A DNA stretch of 59,250 nt from Sphingobium chungbukense (GTDB lineage Bacteria > Pseudomonadota > Alphaproteobacteria > Sphingomonadales > Sphingomonadaceae), in the NCBI RefSeq assembly GCF_001005725.1, contig NZ_LBIC01000022.1, positions 1 to 59,250 on the forward strand. Direction: 5' to 3'. Both the position numbers and the translations under genes were made by a program. Numbering within the stretch: the stretch's first letter is position 1; each line of letters begins with the position of its first letter. The notes below the pieces were generated by a model that saw only the letters and a program-made list of their open reading frames with translations, was not told the origin of the DNA and made no database searches. Positions 36,097 through 44,494 of the stretch are shown one piece after another.

Positions 36097-36899
36097 CAGG
36101 GCCTCCCATTTTGCGATACGAGATAGGCGGTCGTGATCTTGCCGGGGCCGAGGCGCGGCTCGGCGATCGAGACGGCCAGCGTGCCCGACGGCGCAACCGT
36201 CGCTTCATTAAGCTCGATGGCCGCCGCCCCCTTATTCTCGATGCGCAGCACCTTGCCGGTCAAATCCGCGCCGCGATATTCCGCGATCATCTGCACCTTG
36301 AGCGTGCCCACATAGACAGGGCGGAGCGAACGCTGCCGCATCTCGTAGCCCGGCGCCGAGCCATTGGCGGCCATCGCCTGCATCAAGGCAACCGCCGCGT
36401 CCTGCGGTCCGATCTTGCCCTGCGGGCTATTCTCCTCCGCTCTCTCACGAGCGATGGCGGGATTGGTGACGAAGATCTGCGCGGCCTGATCGCCTGTGAT
36501 CCGGCAGAGGAACTTGTAGACATAGCCGCGCTTGCTCGTTCCGAAGAAGGACAGCGCACCTTTCTGGAAACCGTCGGGCACCGAGAGATAGATGTCGCCG
36601 CGAACAGGCTCGTTCACCACCGAGAAATCCTCGGTCGGGTTGCCGGTCGAGATTTTCGACACGCTGGCAAACTCATCTTCAACCAGGCTGATGCGGGTCA
36701 GGTCCTTGGCTGATGCCTGGCAATCGACCTGCGCACTGTCGGCCGCCACGATATTCTGGTCGGCAAAGGCCGGTGCGCTGATGAGGAGCATCGCCAGCCC
36801 GAGCAGGAGCAGGCCGATCATCCGGCTTGCAAAACATTGGAGACGGGAGAGAAAGGCAAGGCCGCCCGCTGCGCTGCCGATGACATAAGCCGACATCAT
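36096..36899 (-). CDS. traK: F-type conjugation secretin-like protein TraK
   Basis: The 267-residue product has a signal peptide ending at APAFA and the TraK domain (PVRGDIYLSVPDGFQKGALS, FFGTSKRGYVYKFLCRITGD, IRENKGAAAIELNEATVAP in approximate form). TraK is the VirB9-like outer-membrane core partner of TraV and TraB. It overlaps traE by 4 bases. Confidence 0.9.
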   Translation of the reverse strand: MMSAYVIGSAAGGLAFLSRLQCFASRMIGLLLLGLAMLLISAPAFADQNIVAADSAQVDCQASAKDLTRISLVEDEFASVSKISTGNPTEDFSVVNEPVRGDIYLSVPDGFQKGALSFFGTSKRGYVYKFLCRITGDQAAQIFVTNPAIARERAEENSPQGKIGPQDAAVALMQAMAANGSAPGYEMRQRSLRPVYVGTLKVQMIAEYRGADLTGKVLRIENKGAAAIELNEATVAPSGTLAVSIAEPRLGPGKITTAYLVSQNGRP

Positions 36900-37477
36900 G
36901 ACGCCCTCCCCTTCTCACGGTGGCCCTTCTCATCCTCCACCATGCCAAAGCCGATGAGCCTCAGGGTGAGGCCCGCATATTCCCAGCGGTAGCGGAAGGT
37001 GCGCAGCTGTTTGGAGACGACCTTGCTGCCGACGATGGTGTGGAGTTCGCCGGTCACCTCCGAGCTGAGCGCCTTCGTATCGATGGTCATCGACTGGATG
37101 GTGAAGAACTGCGATATCGACGACCCGCGCTGCTCCTCGACAATGCGCATAAGATCGGCCTTGAGTTTGCCCTGTGCCCGCGGCGAAGCGATGGCGAGCA
37201 CGCTCTCCATCCAATATTCGAGATTTTGCGGATTGCGATCGAGGGTCAGCACCACGACATCACGCGTGATCATCTCCAGATAGTCCCGGCTGACGCCCGA
37301 ACTGGAAATGGTGAGCGGCGAGCGCAGGACCGGCTGGAGCACGATCTCCCGACCGCGAAAAAGGGTCATGGTCAGCAGCAGCAGGCTGAATGCCCCGAGC
37401 GCCGCGACGGCCGCGAACAGCAGATTGCGTTGCCGCAGGATTCGCTGGTGGTGCGAATGTTGGTAGCTAAGGTCCAT
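36896..37477 (-). CDS. traE: F-type conjugation protein TraE (VirB8-like)
   Basis: The 193-residue product has a short cytoplasmic end, one membrane helix (LLFAAVAALGAFSLLLLTMT) and a periplasmic VirB8-like domain (GVSRDYLEMITRDVVVLTLD, FTIQSMTIDTKALSSEVTGE). It joins the inner-membrane part of the secretion channel. One base separates it from traL. Confidence 0.92.
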   Translation of the reverse strand: MDLSYQHSHHQRILRQRNLLFAAVAALGAFSLLLLTMTLFRGREIVLQPVLRSPLTISSSGVSRDYLEMITRDVVVLTLDRNPQNLEYWMESVLAIASPRAQGKLKADLMRIVEEQRGSSISQFFTIQSMTIDTKALSSEVTGELHTIVGSKVVSKQLRTFRYRWEYAGLTLRLIGFGMVEDEKGHREKGRAS

Positions 37478-37478
37478 A

Positions 37479-37769
37479 TCAGCCTGCCATCAGCCGGAGA
37501 TAGGAAGGTGGTGTGGCTCTCAGGCCCGTAAAACCGGCCGGAAGATGCCAATAGGCCAGGTGCAAAAGCCATGATCCCGCCCGGCCAGCCTTTGCCTTTT
37601 TAAGTCCCCACCAACCCGCGCCCGCAAGCGCTACGCCAATGAAGATATGCTGGGTCAGGATACCCCACGTGAACGGTATGATCAGCGCGAGGAACTCATC
37701 CAGCGTCCAGAGCCCTATCAATTCAGGATCATCCAGATGAGCCGGGATCACATATTTGTCCTGTGCCAT
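37479..37769 (-). CDS. traL: F-type conjugation protein TraL (VirB3-like)
   Basis: The start at 37769 (MAQDKYVIPAHLDDPELIGL) has a GAGGG ribosome site. The 96-residue product has the TraL pattern with two membrane segments (LDEFLALIIPFTWGILTQHI, GVALAGAGWWGLKKAK) and a conserved WLLHLAYWHLPAGF. It is thought to help place pilin in the inner membrane. The gene follows traA by 57 bp. Confidence 0.92.
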   Translation of the reverse strand: MAQDKYVIPAHLDDPELIGLWTLDEFLALIIPFTWGILTQHIFIGVALAGAGWWGLKKAKAGRAGSWLLHLAYWHLPAGFTGLRATPPSYLRLMAG

Positions 37770-37826
37770 ACACCACCCTCTTGTCGGTCCGGCGTGGCTG
37801 AAAGCCACTATGGACCACTTGAAGCT

Positions 37827-38147
37827 TCAGATCGTCGCGGTGACGGTGGAGGTGACGATGGGAACGCCGGTGCCCGCGCCCACGCCGACGCCCACGGGGA
37901 TGGCGATCTGTCCCAGCGAGAAACGGCCCGATGCGAGACCCACGACCCCGCCGACCAGCGAGAGGATGGTGATGATCCGACCGCCCGAGCCTTCGAGAAA
38001 CCCGGTGAAGGTGTTTTCCGCCGTATCGAAGGTCGTGTCGGCGCCGGCAAAGGCGGGGCCAACCATCAGCAGCAGGGCAAAGCCGAGAAAAGCGAGCGCG
38101 AGCACCGCCATCTCCAAGCGCCCGGCCTGTTTCAGAACAGACTGCAT
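37827..38147 (-). CDS. traA: F-type pilin precursor TraA
   Basis: The 106-residue product is the first gene of the operon. A long signal peptide ends at GPAFA, giving a mature pilin of about 71-72 residues. The mature part has two hydrophobic helices (IITILSLVGGVVGLASGRFS, LGQIAIPVGVGVGAGTGVPI) as in VirB2/TraA pilins. Upstream AAGGAA is a fair ribosome site. Processing by the S26 peptidase in the same operon is likely. Confidence 0.88.
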   Translation of the reverse strand: MQSVLKQAGRLEMAVLALAFLGFALLLMVGPAFAGADTTFDTAENTFTGFLEGSGGRIITILSLVGGVVGLASGRFSLGQIAIPVGVGVGAGTGVPIVTSTVTATI

Positions 38148-38717
38148 GAGATGTTCCTTATGTTCCGAGCGCGGCTGATCCGTGCTCCAGAGAAAGGCTG
38201 GGTGCGTTCCGGCTCTTCACCAAGAAGGAAGCGGCGAAAAAGTCCTCAAATCAGAAAATAAATGGACAATCCCGTGAGCCTCGACAGAAAATTGCGCGAA
38301 ACTGTCCGCGCTCGCGGGCAACTGTCCGATCTCGCGGATTTCTGCCCGCGATTGCGGACAGTTGAATATTGCATTGAAGCTGATTCGGACAGTCTTCACG
38401 GATTTGCCGATTTGAAGATATCATCCATCTCAGGGCGTCATGATATCGAAACCGACCAGAACTTCACTTGCTCCGGCGGCAAAACAGGATGCTCGGGCTC
38501 GCTCCTTTGACTCGGTTCCCGCAATCGCATGAAAATTGATTGAATATCGAATTCGCCGGGCCGCATCTTGCACTGCGGCAAGTCAGTTGGTCCCTTGAAT
38601 TCAAGGGCCAGCAGCTTTCCGTTTGGGCCAAGAACGATGGGTCGGGCAGCCCATTTCTTAGCCCAACTATGCGCAAATCCGGGGGAAAAGTAACGAGCGA
38701 CCAACAGGGAGAAAGAC
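38148..38717. promoter_or_regulatory. Control region between traA and the XRE gene, with clustered AACTGTCCG boxes
   Basis: This 570-bp stretch must contain the tra operon promoter. AACTGTCCG occurs at 38299-38307 and 38320-38328, each followed by a CTCGCGG sequence. The inverted form CGGACAGTT is at 38355-38363 and CGGACAGT at 38386-38393. Such clustered direct and inverted boxes look like operator sites for a dimeric repressor, perhaps the XRE protein encoded at 38718. The part 38440-38715 has an open frame on the minus strand, but I see no ribosome site, so I leave it unassigned. Confidence 0.55.
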
Positions 38718-39248
38718 ATGGTATGGCAATCTGACGGTGATGACCCCAATCAATCCAGTTCCAGGTCCAATGACAGGCGCGCGGATGTGCAGGCGGGCTT
38801 TCTTGCCGTTATCCTCGAAGATATGGCGCACAAGCGCCTGAGTGTCCGCGATCTTTCCGGCGCGACAGGCATCGGCAAAAGTCGCCTGGGCGCTGTTCTG
38901 CACCGCAATGTGGCCAAGCGGCCGCCGATCACCGTGCCCGAGCTTGCAATGCTGCTCGACGCGCTCGACATCCATATCCTGCAGGCCTGGCTCAGGGGCG
39001 AAGCACTCATCCATATCGGATTATATGGCGATAGCCGGCTGAACCGGCTCTTGCCCCTGCTCGCGGAATTCTATCTCGATCTCCCCCGCAAGCTGCTCGA
39101 CGCTCTGGCGCAGATCGAAGGCGCTGACGGCACGGAGCTGCGCCGTGGATGGTCGGAGCCCTTCTCCAACGCGGTTGCCAAGCGCATGGCGCATGAGATC
39201 ACCCGCGTCGTTGAACGGCGCAATGCGCTCACCGATCTGCGCTTCTGA
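38718..39248 (+). CDS. XRE-like helix-turn-helix regulator next to the tra operon
   Basis: The ATG at 38718 has AGGGAG upstream. The 176-residue product has an N-terminal helix-turn-helix (HKRLSVRDLSGATGIGKSRL, GAVLHRNVAKRPPITVPELA) and a helical C-terminal half that may serve for dimerisation. It is divergent from traA and so a likely candidate to control transfer through the boxes at 38.3 kb. It ends by overlapping the convergent transglycosylase gene by 20 bases. Confidence 0.8.
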   Translation: MVWQSDGDDPNQSSSRSNDRRADVQAGFLAVILEDMAHKRLSVRDLSGATGIGKSRLGAVLHRNVAKRPPITVPELAMLLDALDIHILQAWLRGEALIHIGLYGDSRLNRLLPLLAEFYLDLPRKLLDALAQIEGADGTELRRGWSEPFSNAVAKRMAHEITRVVERRNALTDLRF

Positions 39249-40179
39249 TCCGTTCCTGAAATGTCGAAACTCGCACGATGCGGTATGGGCCTTGGTCCCA
39301 CCCATCGCCGGGCATCGGCAGCGTTTCCATGCGCCGGTTCGGTACCGCGACACCGCTCAGCAGCGACCAATTGTGCAATATGGCGTCGACATAGAGCCGG
39401 GTTTCTCGGATGCGCGGGATCGTCGCGTTGCGAACCCGGCCAGGCCCGGCATTATAGGCGGCAAGCGCCAGATGGACCTGACCGAAACGATCGAGCTGTC
39501 GGCGCAGATAGCGCGCACCACCGCGCAAATTCTGGTCAGCCGCGTAGCGATCGACCCCCAATTCCGCTGCTGTGTCGGGCATGAGCTGGGTCAATCCATA
39601 GGCATTTTTGGACGAGAAAATATGATGGCGATAACGACTCTCCTGGATGATCATCGCGTCGAACAGGCCGACCGGGATGCCGAATTCGCAGGCAACCTGG
39701 CTCATCAGGCCATAATAGCCCTGCCGCCGGTTCTCCGCGTCCGCCTTGAGAAACCCTGTCGGGCGGTAGGCAATGGGCAGGCAAGCCGGTACCCAGCGCG
39801 CCGCCGCCGAAGGATAGAGCGGCGAGCGGGTCATCCACGACGGGATTGTCAGGGCACCCGTGGGCGTTTCGGTGTTCGCCGGGCCGCCGCGACCAAGGTC
39901 GTTCCAGCTATCAATGGGCACCGGCCCCCGCTCCGCAAAACTGTTCGCCATCTCGATTTCGACCGATCGACGATGAGGGCCACCTGCAAGCGCGACGTGC
40001 CCTTCACCAAGGCGTTCGACGACTGCGCCGGTCATCGCATTCGGTCCGTTTTCCCCATCTACAGATGGACTTCCGCCCATCGTGATCATCTGCACGATCC
40101 GCACATTCCTGGGAGGCGCAGCATCTGCGGCATCGGTCCCCACGAGCATCATTCCAGCAAACAGCAACGCCTTGTGCAT
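39229..40179 (-). CDS. Lytic transglycosylase (conjugation-type, SLT domain)
   Basis: The start at 40179 has an excellent ribosome site (CAGGAGG). The 316-residue product has a signal peptide (ALLFAGMMLVGTDAADA), a low-complexity middle, and a C-terminal SLT domain with catalytic Glu in IIQESRYRHHIFSSKNAYGL, then TQLMPDTAAELGV and LALAAYNAGPGRV. It would open peptidoglycan for the secretion channel, as F gene orf169/VirB1 does. It is separated from the main operon, as is common. Confidence 0.9.
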   Translation of the reverse strand: MHKALLFAGMMLVGTDAADAAPPRNVRIVQMITMGGSPSVDGENGPNAMTGAVVERLGEGHVALAGGPHRRSVEIEMANSFAERGPVPIDSWNDLGRGGPANTETPTGALTIPSWMTRSPLYPSAAARWVPACLPIAYRPTGFLKADAENRRQGYYGLMSQVACEFGIPVGLFDAMIIQESRYRHHIFSSKNAYGLTQLMPDTAAELGVDRYAADQNLRGGARYLRRQLDRFGQVHLALAAYNAGPGRVRNATIPRIRETRLYVDAILHNWSLLSGVAVPNRRMETLPMPGDGWDQGPYRIVRVSTFQERIRSADR

Positions 40180-40285
40180 ACCATCCTCCTGACTGTTGAA
40201 GCCCAAGTGGAGATCAGCGCCATGGCGGCTGTCAATTCGGAGCATCCGGACACCCCTCCCCTCGGTGCCGCTCGGCGAGGCCCTC

Positions 40286-41581
40286 ATGTGGTTAATTGAT
40301 CGCAATAGCGACGGCCTCCAGACACGGCGCATAGCCCTCCCTCCCCCTGTCCGCATGGCGCTCGTCCGCTGGTATGAAGGCGTGGGTGATCATCATGATG
40401 AGGAGGCGGGCATTCTCCTCGTCCAGCAGGCGCGCATTGGCGAGAAGTGGATTGCCTGTGATTGCCTGGAGGAGGGTCAGCCGCCGCCCATCCTGACGCC
40501 GGCCTATTTGAGCGAAGCGGAAACCTATTATCTGCGGCGGCTCACCAGTGCGAAGCGGCCCGAACATCGGACCGACTGCCCCTTCTTCCGCGACCAGGCG
40601 ACGAACCGCATTACCGAGGTGCGAAGCCCTCTCAACCCGGCTGATCCGCCCGCAGGCTTTTTCGAGGTCTTGCGCCCCGCCCCTCAAAATCTCGCCCAAA
40701 AGCCGGAAGAGGATTTGACCGATGACCGTACGCGAAACGCGTCGATCCCCCGTCTCGCGCGCTTACTCTGGCGACTGATCGACGCTGCGGGCCTCAACCA
40801 TTGCCAGCCTATCAGTCACCAACACCGTCCCATGTCGATCGGGGACGAGTTCAAAGCCTTGGGACAGGCCGCCGCCAAGATCGAGATCGCGCCTGGCGTG
40901 GAACTGGCGAGCGCGTTCTGGACCCATGCCGGGCCGCTTCACAGCAAACAGGTCTATGCCTCGCTGCGCAGGCTCTCCGAGCGATGGCCGCACGGCCATG
41001 CGCCCCAGGCTTTCCTCACCCTGTTCGCCCCTGCCTTCCAAGGCAGCAGTATCGATGTGCCCGGCTGCGATCCGGTGCTGATTGCCAATCGCGTGCAGTC
41101 GCCATCGGTGCGGACCAATGTCATCAAAGGCCCCTATCTCGCCCTGGTCGTTATCGGGCAATATCCAGAGTCCCGCGGCTTCGCGCCACTGCGCGCCTAT
41201 GCACAGCCCATCTACTCAGGACGCCGCTTTGTTCCAGTAGATAGCGAGTTCGAACGACTGGTCCTGCGACAGCTTTTGGAAGCCCAGCAGCATCTCAATC
41301 GCATGAATATTGATCTCTCGATCGAAAAGCCGGTCTTCGATCGACTAACCGACTTCGGACCATGCAGGCCCGATTTCATGATCGAGGCTCGTTCGCGGGA
41401 GTCCGGCGAAGTACGGCAATTGATCATCGAGGCGATGGGTTTTCACGACGATGTCTACCTCGCGGCGAAGGCCGTCACCTTGCCACGCATGCAACAGATC
41501 GCGCCTGTCTTGCCAGTCACACCGAAGGACGCGGAGCGCCGACGAATAGGGCCAATGTTGATCGACATGATCCTGTCATGA
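40286..41581 (+). CDS. Plasmid-type protein with Cys/His cluster and PD-(D/E)xK-like C-terminus, unknown function
   Basis: I choose the ATG at 40286 (CGAGG upstream); the product is 431 residues. An N-terminal C58-x-C60 and H94-x3-C98 (in HRTDCPFF) could bind a metal. The C-terminal part resembles a restriction-type nuclease fold: Asp363 in RPDFMIEA and Glu382 in QLIIEAMGF, with Met in place of the usual Lys. It may belong to the DUF1173-type plasmid proteins, which I suggest with low certainty. It diverges from the transglycosylase gene (106-bp gap) and lies between transfer and regulatory genes. Confidence 0.7.
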   Translation: MWLIDRNSDGLQTRRIALPPPVRMALVRWYEGVGDHHDEEAGILLVQQARIGEKWIACDCLEEGQPPPILTPAYLSEAETYYLRRLTSAKRPEHRTDCPFFRDQATNRITEVRSPLNPADPPAGFFEVLRPAPQNLAQKPEEDLTDDRTRNASIPRLARLLWRLIDAAGLNHCQPISHQHRPMSIGDEFKALGQAAAKIEIAPGVELASAFWTHAGPLHSKQVYASLRRLSERWPHGHAPQAFLTLFAPAFQGSSIDVPGCDPVLIANRVQSPSVRTNVIKGPYLALVVIGQYPESRGFAPLRAYAQPIYSGRRFVPVDSEFERLVLRQLLEAQQHLNRMNIDLSIEKPVFDRLTDFGPCRPDFMIEARSRESGEVRQLIIEAMGFHDDVYLAAKAVTLPRMQQIAPVLPVTPKDAERRRIGPMLIDMILS

Positions 41582-41746
41582 CTTTAATCTGATTCACCAT
41601 ATTTTTTACAGGACAGACGCAACTGGAACCATGGCAGACGCCAAGTCGTTCACTCATCTCGTCTTGATCGATGCAATTGGAGATTTACATTTTTCTGGAT
41701 TGCGCGCATGAGGCGCAGAACATCCCTCGAAGACGGGTCCGCGAGC

Positions 41747-42646
41747 ATGGCCGACAACAATTCTTCCGATATCACTACCCTCACTGTTCAGTTGGTGAGC
41801 GCATTCGTCTCCAACAATACGGTACCGAGTGCCGACCTTGCCGGCCTGATCCAGTCGACGCGCGCCGCGCTCGTCAATGAACTCAATCCGGCCCCGGCAG
41901 AATCCGAAGCGCCGACTTACACGCCGGCTGTCTCGGTACGTAAGAGCCTGTCTTCGCCCGATCACATTCTGAGCCTGATTGACGGCAAGCCGTATAAGAC
42001 TTTGAAGCGCCACCTCGCCTCGCATGGCCTCACCCCGGAGGAATATCGCGCCCGCTATAATCTGGCCAAAAGCTATCCGCTGGTCGCCAGCAGCTACTCG
42101 GACGCGCGCCGCGCCGTTGCCTCGAAGATCGGCCTTGGCCGCAAGTCCGTTACTCCGGCTGCCCCCGCCGCCGAAGTGAAGCCGGCCGCTGCCGCCCCGA
42201 GCGCACCCGCTCCGGCAAAGTCGAAAGCCCCGGTCAAGGCAGCGCCCAAGCCCGCTCCCGCCAAGAAGGCCGTGAATGGTGATGCCAAGGCGAAGCCTGC
42301 TGCTCTTTCGGCCGCGGCAACGGCCGCGCCGAAGAGTTCCACCCCGGTGAAATCAGCGCCTGCCGCAGAGGCCAAGGCCCCACCGGCAAAGGCTGATGCG
42401 CGCAAGCGCCTGTCGATCGCCGCACCCAAGGATGAAAAGCCCGCTGCAAAGACTGAAGCTGCCGCCAAGCCGGAAGTGAAGACTGTTGCCGCTCCCAAGG
42501 CGAAAGCCGCGCCCAAGGCCAAGCCGGCTGCTGCGCCTAAGGCGGCCAAACCTGCGGATGCCCCGAAAAAGGCCGCCAAGACAGCCGCCCCGGCGTTGAA
42601 TGGGGATGCGAAGGCCAAGGCGGAGGTGCCCCCGGCCAACGGCTGA
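41747..42646 (+). CDS. MucR/Ros-like regulator with a long Ala/Lys/Pro tail
   Basis: I start at 41747 because the family begins MADN; the product is 299 residues. The first 150 residues are MucR-like (LTVQLVSAFVSNNTVPSADL, YKTLKRHLASHGLTPEEYRA, SYPLVASSYSDARRAVASKI). The Cys pair of the zinc finger is missing: ILSLIDG stands where most members have a Cys-containing IICLEDG-type run. The last 150 residues are almost only Ala, Lys and Pro with a few spacers, like histone H1 or AlgP tails. It may act as a nucleoid-type repressor of transferred genes. Confidence 0.8.
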   Translation: MADNNSSDITTLTVQLVSAFVSNNTVPSADLAGLIQSTRAALVNELNPAPAESEAPTYTPAVSVRKSLSSPDHILSLIDGKPYKTLKRHLASHGLTPEEYRARYNLAKSYPLVASSYSDARRAVASKIGLGRKSVTPAAPAAEVKPAAAAPSAPAPAKSKAPVKAAPKPAPAKKAVNGDAKAKPAALSAAATAAPKSSTPVKSAPAAEAKAPPAKADARKRLSIAAPKDEKPAAKTEAAAKPEVKTVAAPKAKAAPKAKPAAAPKAAKPADAPKKAAKTAAPALNGDAKAKAEVPPANG

Positions 42647-42682
42647 TCGCCGGACGCCAAATAGACCTGCAATTTTGAAGGC

Positions 42683-42710
42683 AGCCCCGCATTGTCGGGG
42701 CTGTTCTTTC
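42683..42710 (+). terminator. Rho-independent terminator after the MucR-like gene
   Basis: AGCCCCG and CGGGGCT form a 7-bp stem around a 6-base loop, followed by GTTCTTTC. It lies 37 bp after the stop of the MucR-like gene. Confidence 0.75.
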
Positions 42711-42779
42711 ATCAGCAGTCAATCGATGTCGGACAGCCGCAAAAATCTCCGGCGTTTACGCCCAGCATAATTCTCATCT

Positions 42780-43085
42780 TTAGTGGCCTTCGAAGTAACG
42801 CTCGATGTCCAGGCGACCATTGAGAACATTCACGATTTCCACACGCTCCTCGCCGTAACGAAAGAAAATGACATACCCCTGATGCGGAAGAGACCGGATG
42901 TCGGACCGCAATTCAGGGCGATGGGTTCCAAGCGTACCGGGCAGATCGGCAAGATTGTCGCATCGGGCCACGAGTTTTTCGACAAAGGCTTGAGCGACCG
43001 CCAGATCCCCGCTTTCAGCCGCGATACGACGCAGGACGTCAGCCAGATCGTTTCTGGCTGACGTCAGATAGACGAGGCGACGCAC
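42780..43085 (-). CDS. parE: ParE/RelE-type toxin
   Basis: The 101-residue product has the ParE fold pattern (LVYLTSARNDLADVLRRIAA, GTHRPELRSDIRSLPHQGYV, IFFRYGEERVEIVNVLNGRL). ParE toxins poison DNA gyrase; some relatives cleave mRNA. It overlaps the antitoxin gene by 47 bases, consistent with a toxin-antitoxin operon that would stabilise the element. Confidence 0.9.
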   Translation of the reverse strand: MRRLVYLTSARNDLADVLRRIAAESGDLAVAQAFVEKLVARCDNLADLPGTLGTHRPELRSDIRSLPHQGYVIFFRYGEERVEIVNVLNGRLDIERYFEGH

Positions 43086-43344
43086 TCAGTTTTTTGCTGC
43101 GGTTCAATTCTTCCGACACACGCGTCAGATGACTCCGCACATCGTCAGCGTCATGTTCGCCACGCGCGGCGATCGAAGCGTTCAGCGTGTCTCGCAGCGA
43201 TATTAGCTTGACCTCCCGTTCCTCGACCAGGCGAAGGCCTTCGCGCACAACCTCACTTGCCGAACCGTAACGGCCGGATTTAACCACGGTTTCCACAAAG
43301 CCTTCCCAGCGTTCGCCAACAGAAACGTTCACCCGACCCTCCAT
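43039..43344 (-). CDS. parD: ParD-type antitoxin (ribbon-helix-helix)
   Basis: The 101-residue product starts MEGRVNVSVGERWEGFVETV and contains the ribbon-helix-helix sequence SGRYGSASEVVREGLRLVEE. It is followed by a disordered tail that should bind ParE. It is upstream of the toxin gene and probably represses the operon. Its tail is longer than in most ParD proteins (about 80 residues). Confidence 0.88.
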   Translation of the reverse strand: MEGRVNVSVGERWEGFVETVVKSGRYGSASEVVREGLRLVEEREVKLISLRDTLNASIAARGEHDADDVRSHLTRVSEELNRSKKLSASPRLSDVSQKRSG

Positions 43345-43674
43345 TCATGTCCCTCAGCGGCATAGCATGATAACATAAGATGCGCAATTTTTGACATAGC
43401 GGCCTGCCGCACCACTACAAGTGATTGGAGGGCAGACAGATTCGAAAGGCGCGGTTCGAACTGGCATTCGGGTCGACGGCCGTCGACTCTGAGGACGGTG
43501 GTCGGGATCACGTTGGCTCTATCTATGCGGATCCCGAACCGTCGCGATCCACTGCGCCAAAGTGCAGGCAGCTATCGCTGTTAGCCCAATGCGGAGACCT
43601 AAACTTTCACAAAAAAGCCCTTTTGGTTTGAAATGTTATTCCGACGAAAAGATGCACCGAACATGATGGCTCGC
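43345..43674. other. Intergenic stretch without a supported gene
   Basis: I see only short frames without ribosome sites. It should contain the parDE promoter near 43345-43420. A T-rich, terminator-like run is not evident. No RNA gene was recognised. Confidence 0.5.
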
Positions 43675-44190
43675 TCAGGTTTCGGCAAGCCGCCCCTTTC
43701 TCAACCCAGCCGGCAAAGCGGCGGACTTACGCGATTTGCCTTTCTGCAGCTCCAACCATTTCTCGGCATAAGTGTCGCGCTGGCGGACGTGCGCGACCCA
43801 TTCATTGACGAGCCTAGACATGCCGCCAATCATGGCGCCGGGTTCCAGGAATATCATATCCTCGCCGAGTTTTTCATGGAGTTCGCGCATGAAAGAAATG
43901 ACGATACTCATCCCTTTATTGTCAGCGCAGAGCAGAGCAAACTCCGGCGACCCGATCTGGAGAACCGACCACAGTGCATCGGCATCGCTATTCGTTGCCT
44001 CGGCAAATCGGCAGACCCGCTCATAGCTTATCCGCCCCTTGCCAGATTCCAGATGCTCGTAGGACCGCACAGGGAGACCCATGACCTTCGCGACCTCGGA
44101 TGGCTTCAGACGGCGCTCCGTGCGGATCATGCGCATGGCCTTCGCGATCAGCTCCACGTCGAGCGTCTCTTCGGTCGATTTTTCCCTCAT
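43675..44190 (-). CDS. XRE-family regulator
   Basis: The start at 44190 (MREKSTEETLDVELIAKAMR) follows GGGAAAG; a longer start at 44211 is possible. The 171-residue product has a clear XRE helix-turn-helix (LKPSEVAKVMGLPVRSYEHL, ESGKGRISYERVCRFAEATN). The helical C-terminal domain (FMRELHEKLGEDMIFLEPGA) may bind a partner or form dimers. The upstream DNA carries palindromic boxes also found at 55.7 kb, so it may regulate itself and that second promoter. Confidence 0.82.
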   Translation of the reverse strand: MREKSTEETLDVELIAKAMRMIRTERRLKPSEVAKVMGLPVRSYEHLESGKGRISYERVCRFAEATNSDADALWSVLQIGSPEFALLCADNKGMSIVISFMRELHEKLGEDMIFLEPGAMIGGMSRLVNEWVAHVRQRDTYAEKWLELQKGKSRKSAALPAGLRKGRLAET

Positions 44191-44494
44191 CTCCACATCT
44201 TTCCCATGCATTCCGGCTGGCCCGGCGCTGACAGGGAGCAACGCCAGTTGCACAAGAAAACCAGAAAATCAGGCACAAATAAACCGTTGATTTTAAATGG
44301 ATCGGCTAAATGCCGAATCCGCGCCATTTTTTGGCGTGATATGCGCAAATAGCTGCGGGAAATCGGCAGACAACTGCGGGCTTTGACCCCAATATCCGAA
44401 ACGTGCTCCATTTAACCCCATATGGATCAAATTGTCCTCGCCAGCGGCTTGCATGACCGCAACTTCCATGATTCCGAATTGGAAGGGACGCAGA
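44191..44494. promoter_or_regulatory. Divergent control region between the XRE and GntR genes with shared operator boxes
   Basis: CGGCTAAATGCCGA at 44303-44316 is identical to 55725-55738. A second block at about 44349-44382 (TAGCTGCGGG, ATCGGCA, AACTGCGGG) matches the series at about 55685-55717 (TTAGCTGCGG, ATTCGGCA, TTAGCTGCGG) in order and spacing. A small hairpin CGCCA-TTTTT-TGGCG lies at 44322-44336. These are candidate operators of the XRE regulator. Confidence 0.55.

Noticed and set aside
38262..38510. 82-residue open frame on the plus strand across the repeat cluster
   Set aside because: It is largely composed of the repeated operator boxes and shows no protein pattern.
38438..38719. 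Open frame of up to 103 residues on the minus strand upstream of traA
   Set aside because: Some stretches look protein-like (IVLGPNGKLLALEFKGPTDL), but there is no ribosome site and the start overlaps the well-supported XRE start on the other strand. Left unassigned.
42094..42672. Long Ala/Gly-rich open frame antisense to the MucR-like gene
   Set aside because: It is a shadow of the Ala/Lys/Pro repeats, a common effect in low-complexity GC-rich DNA.
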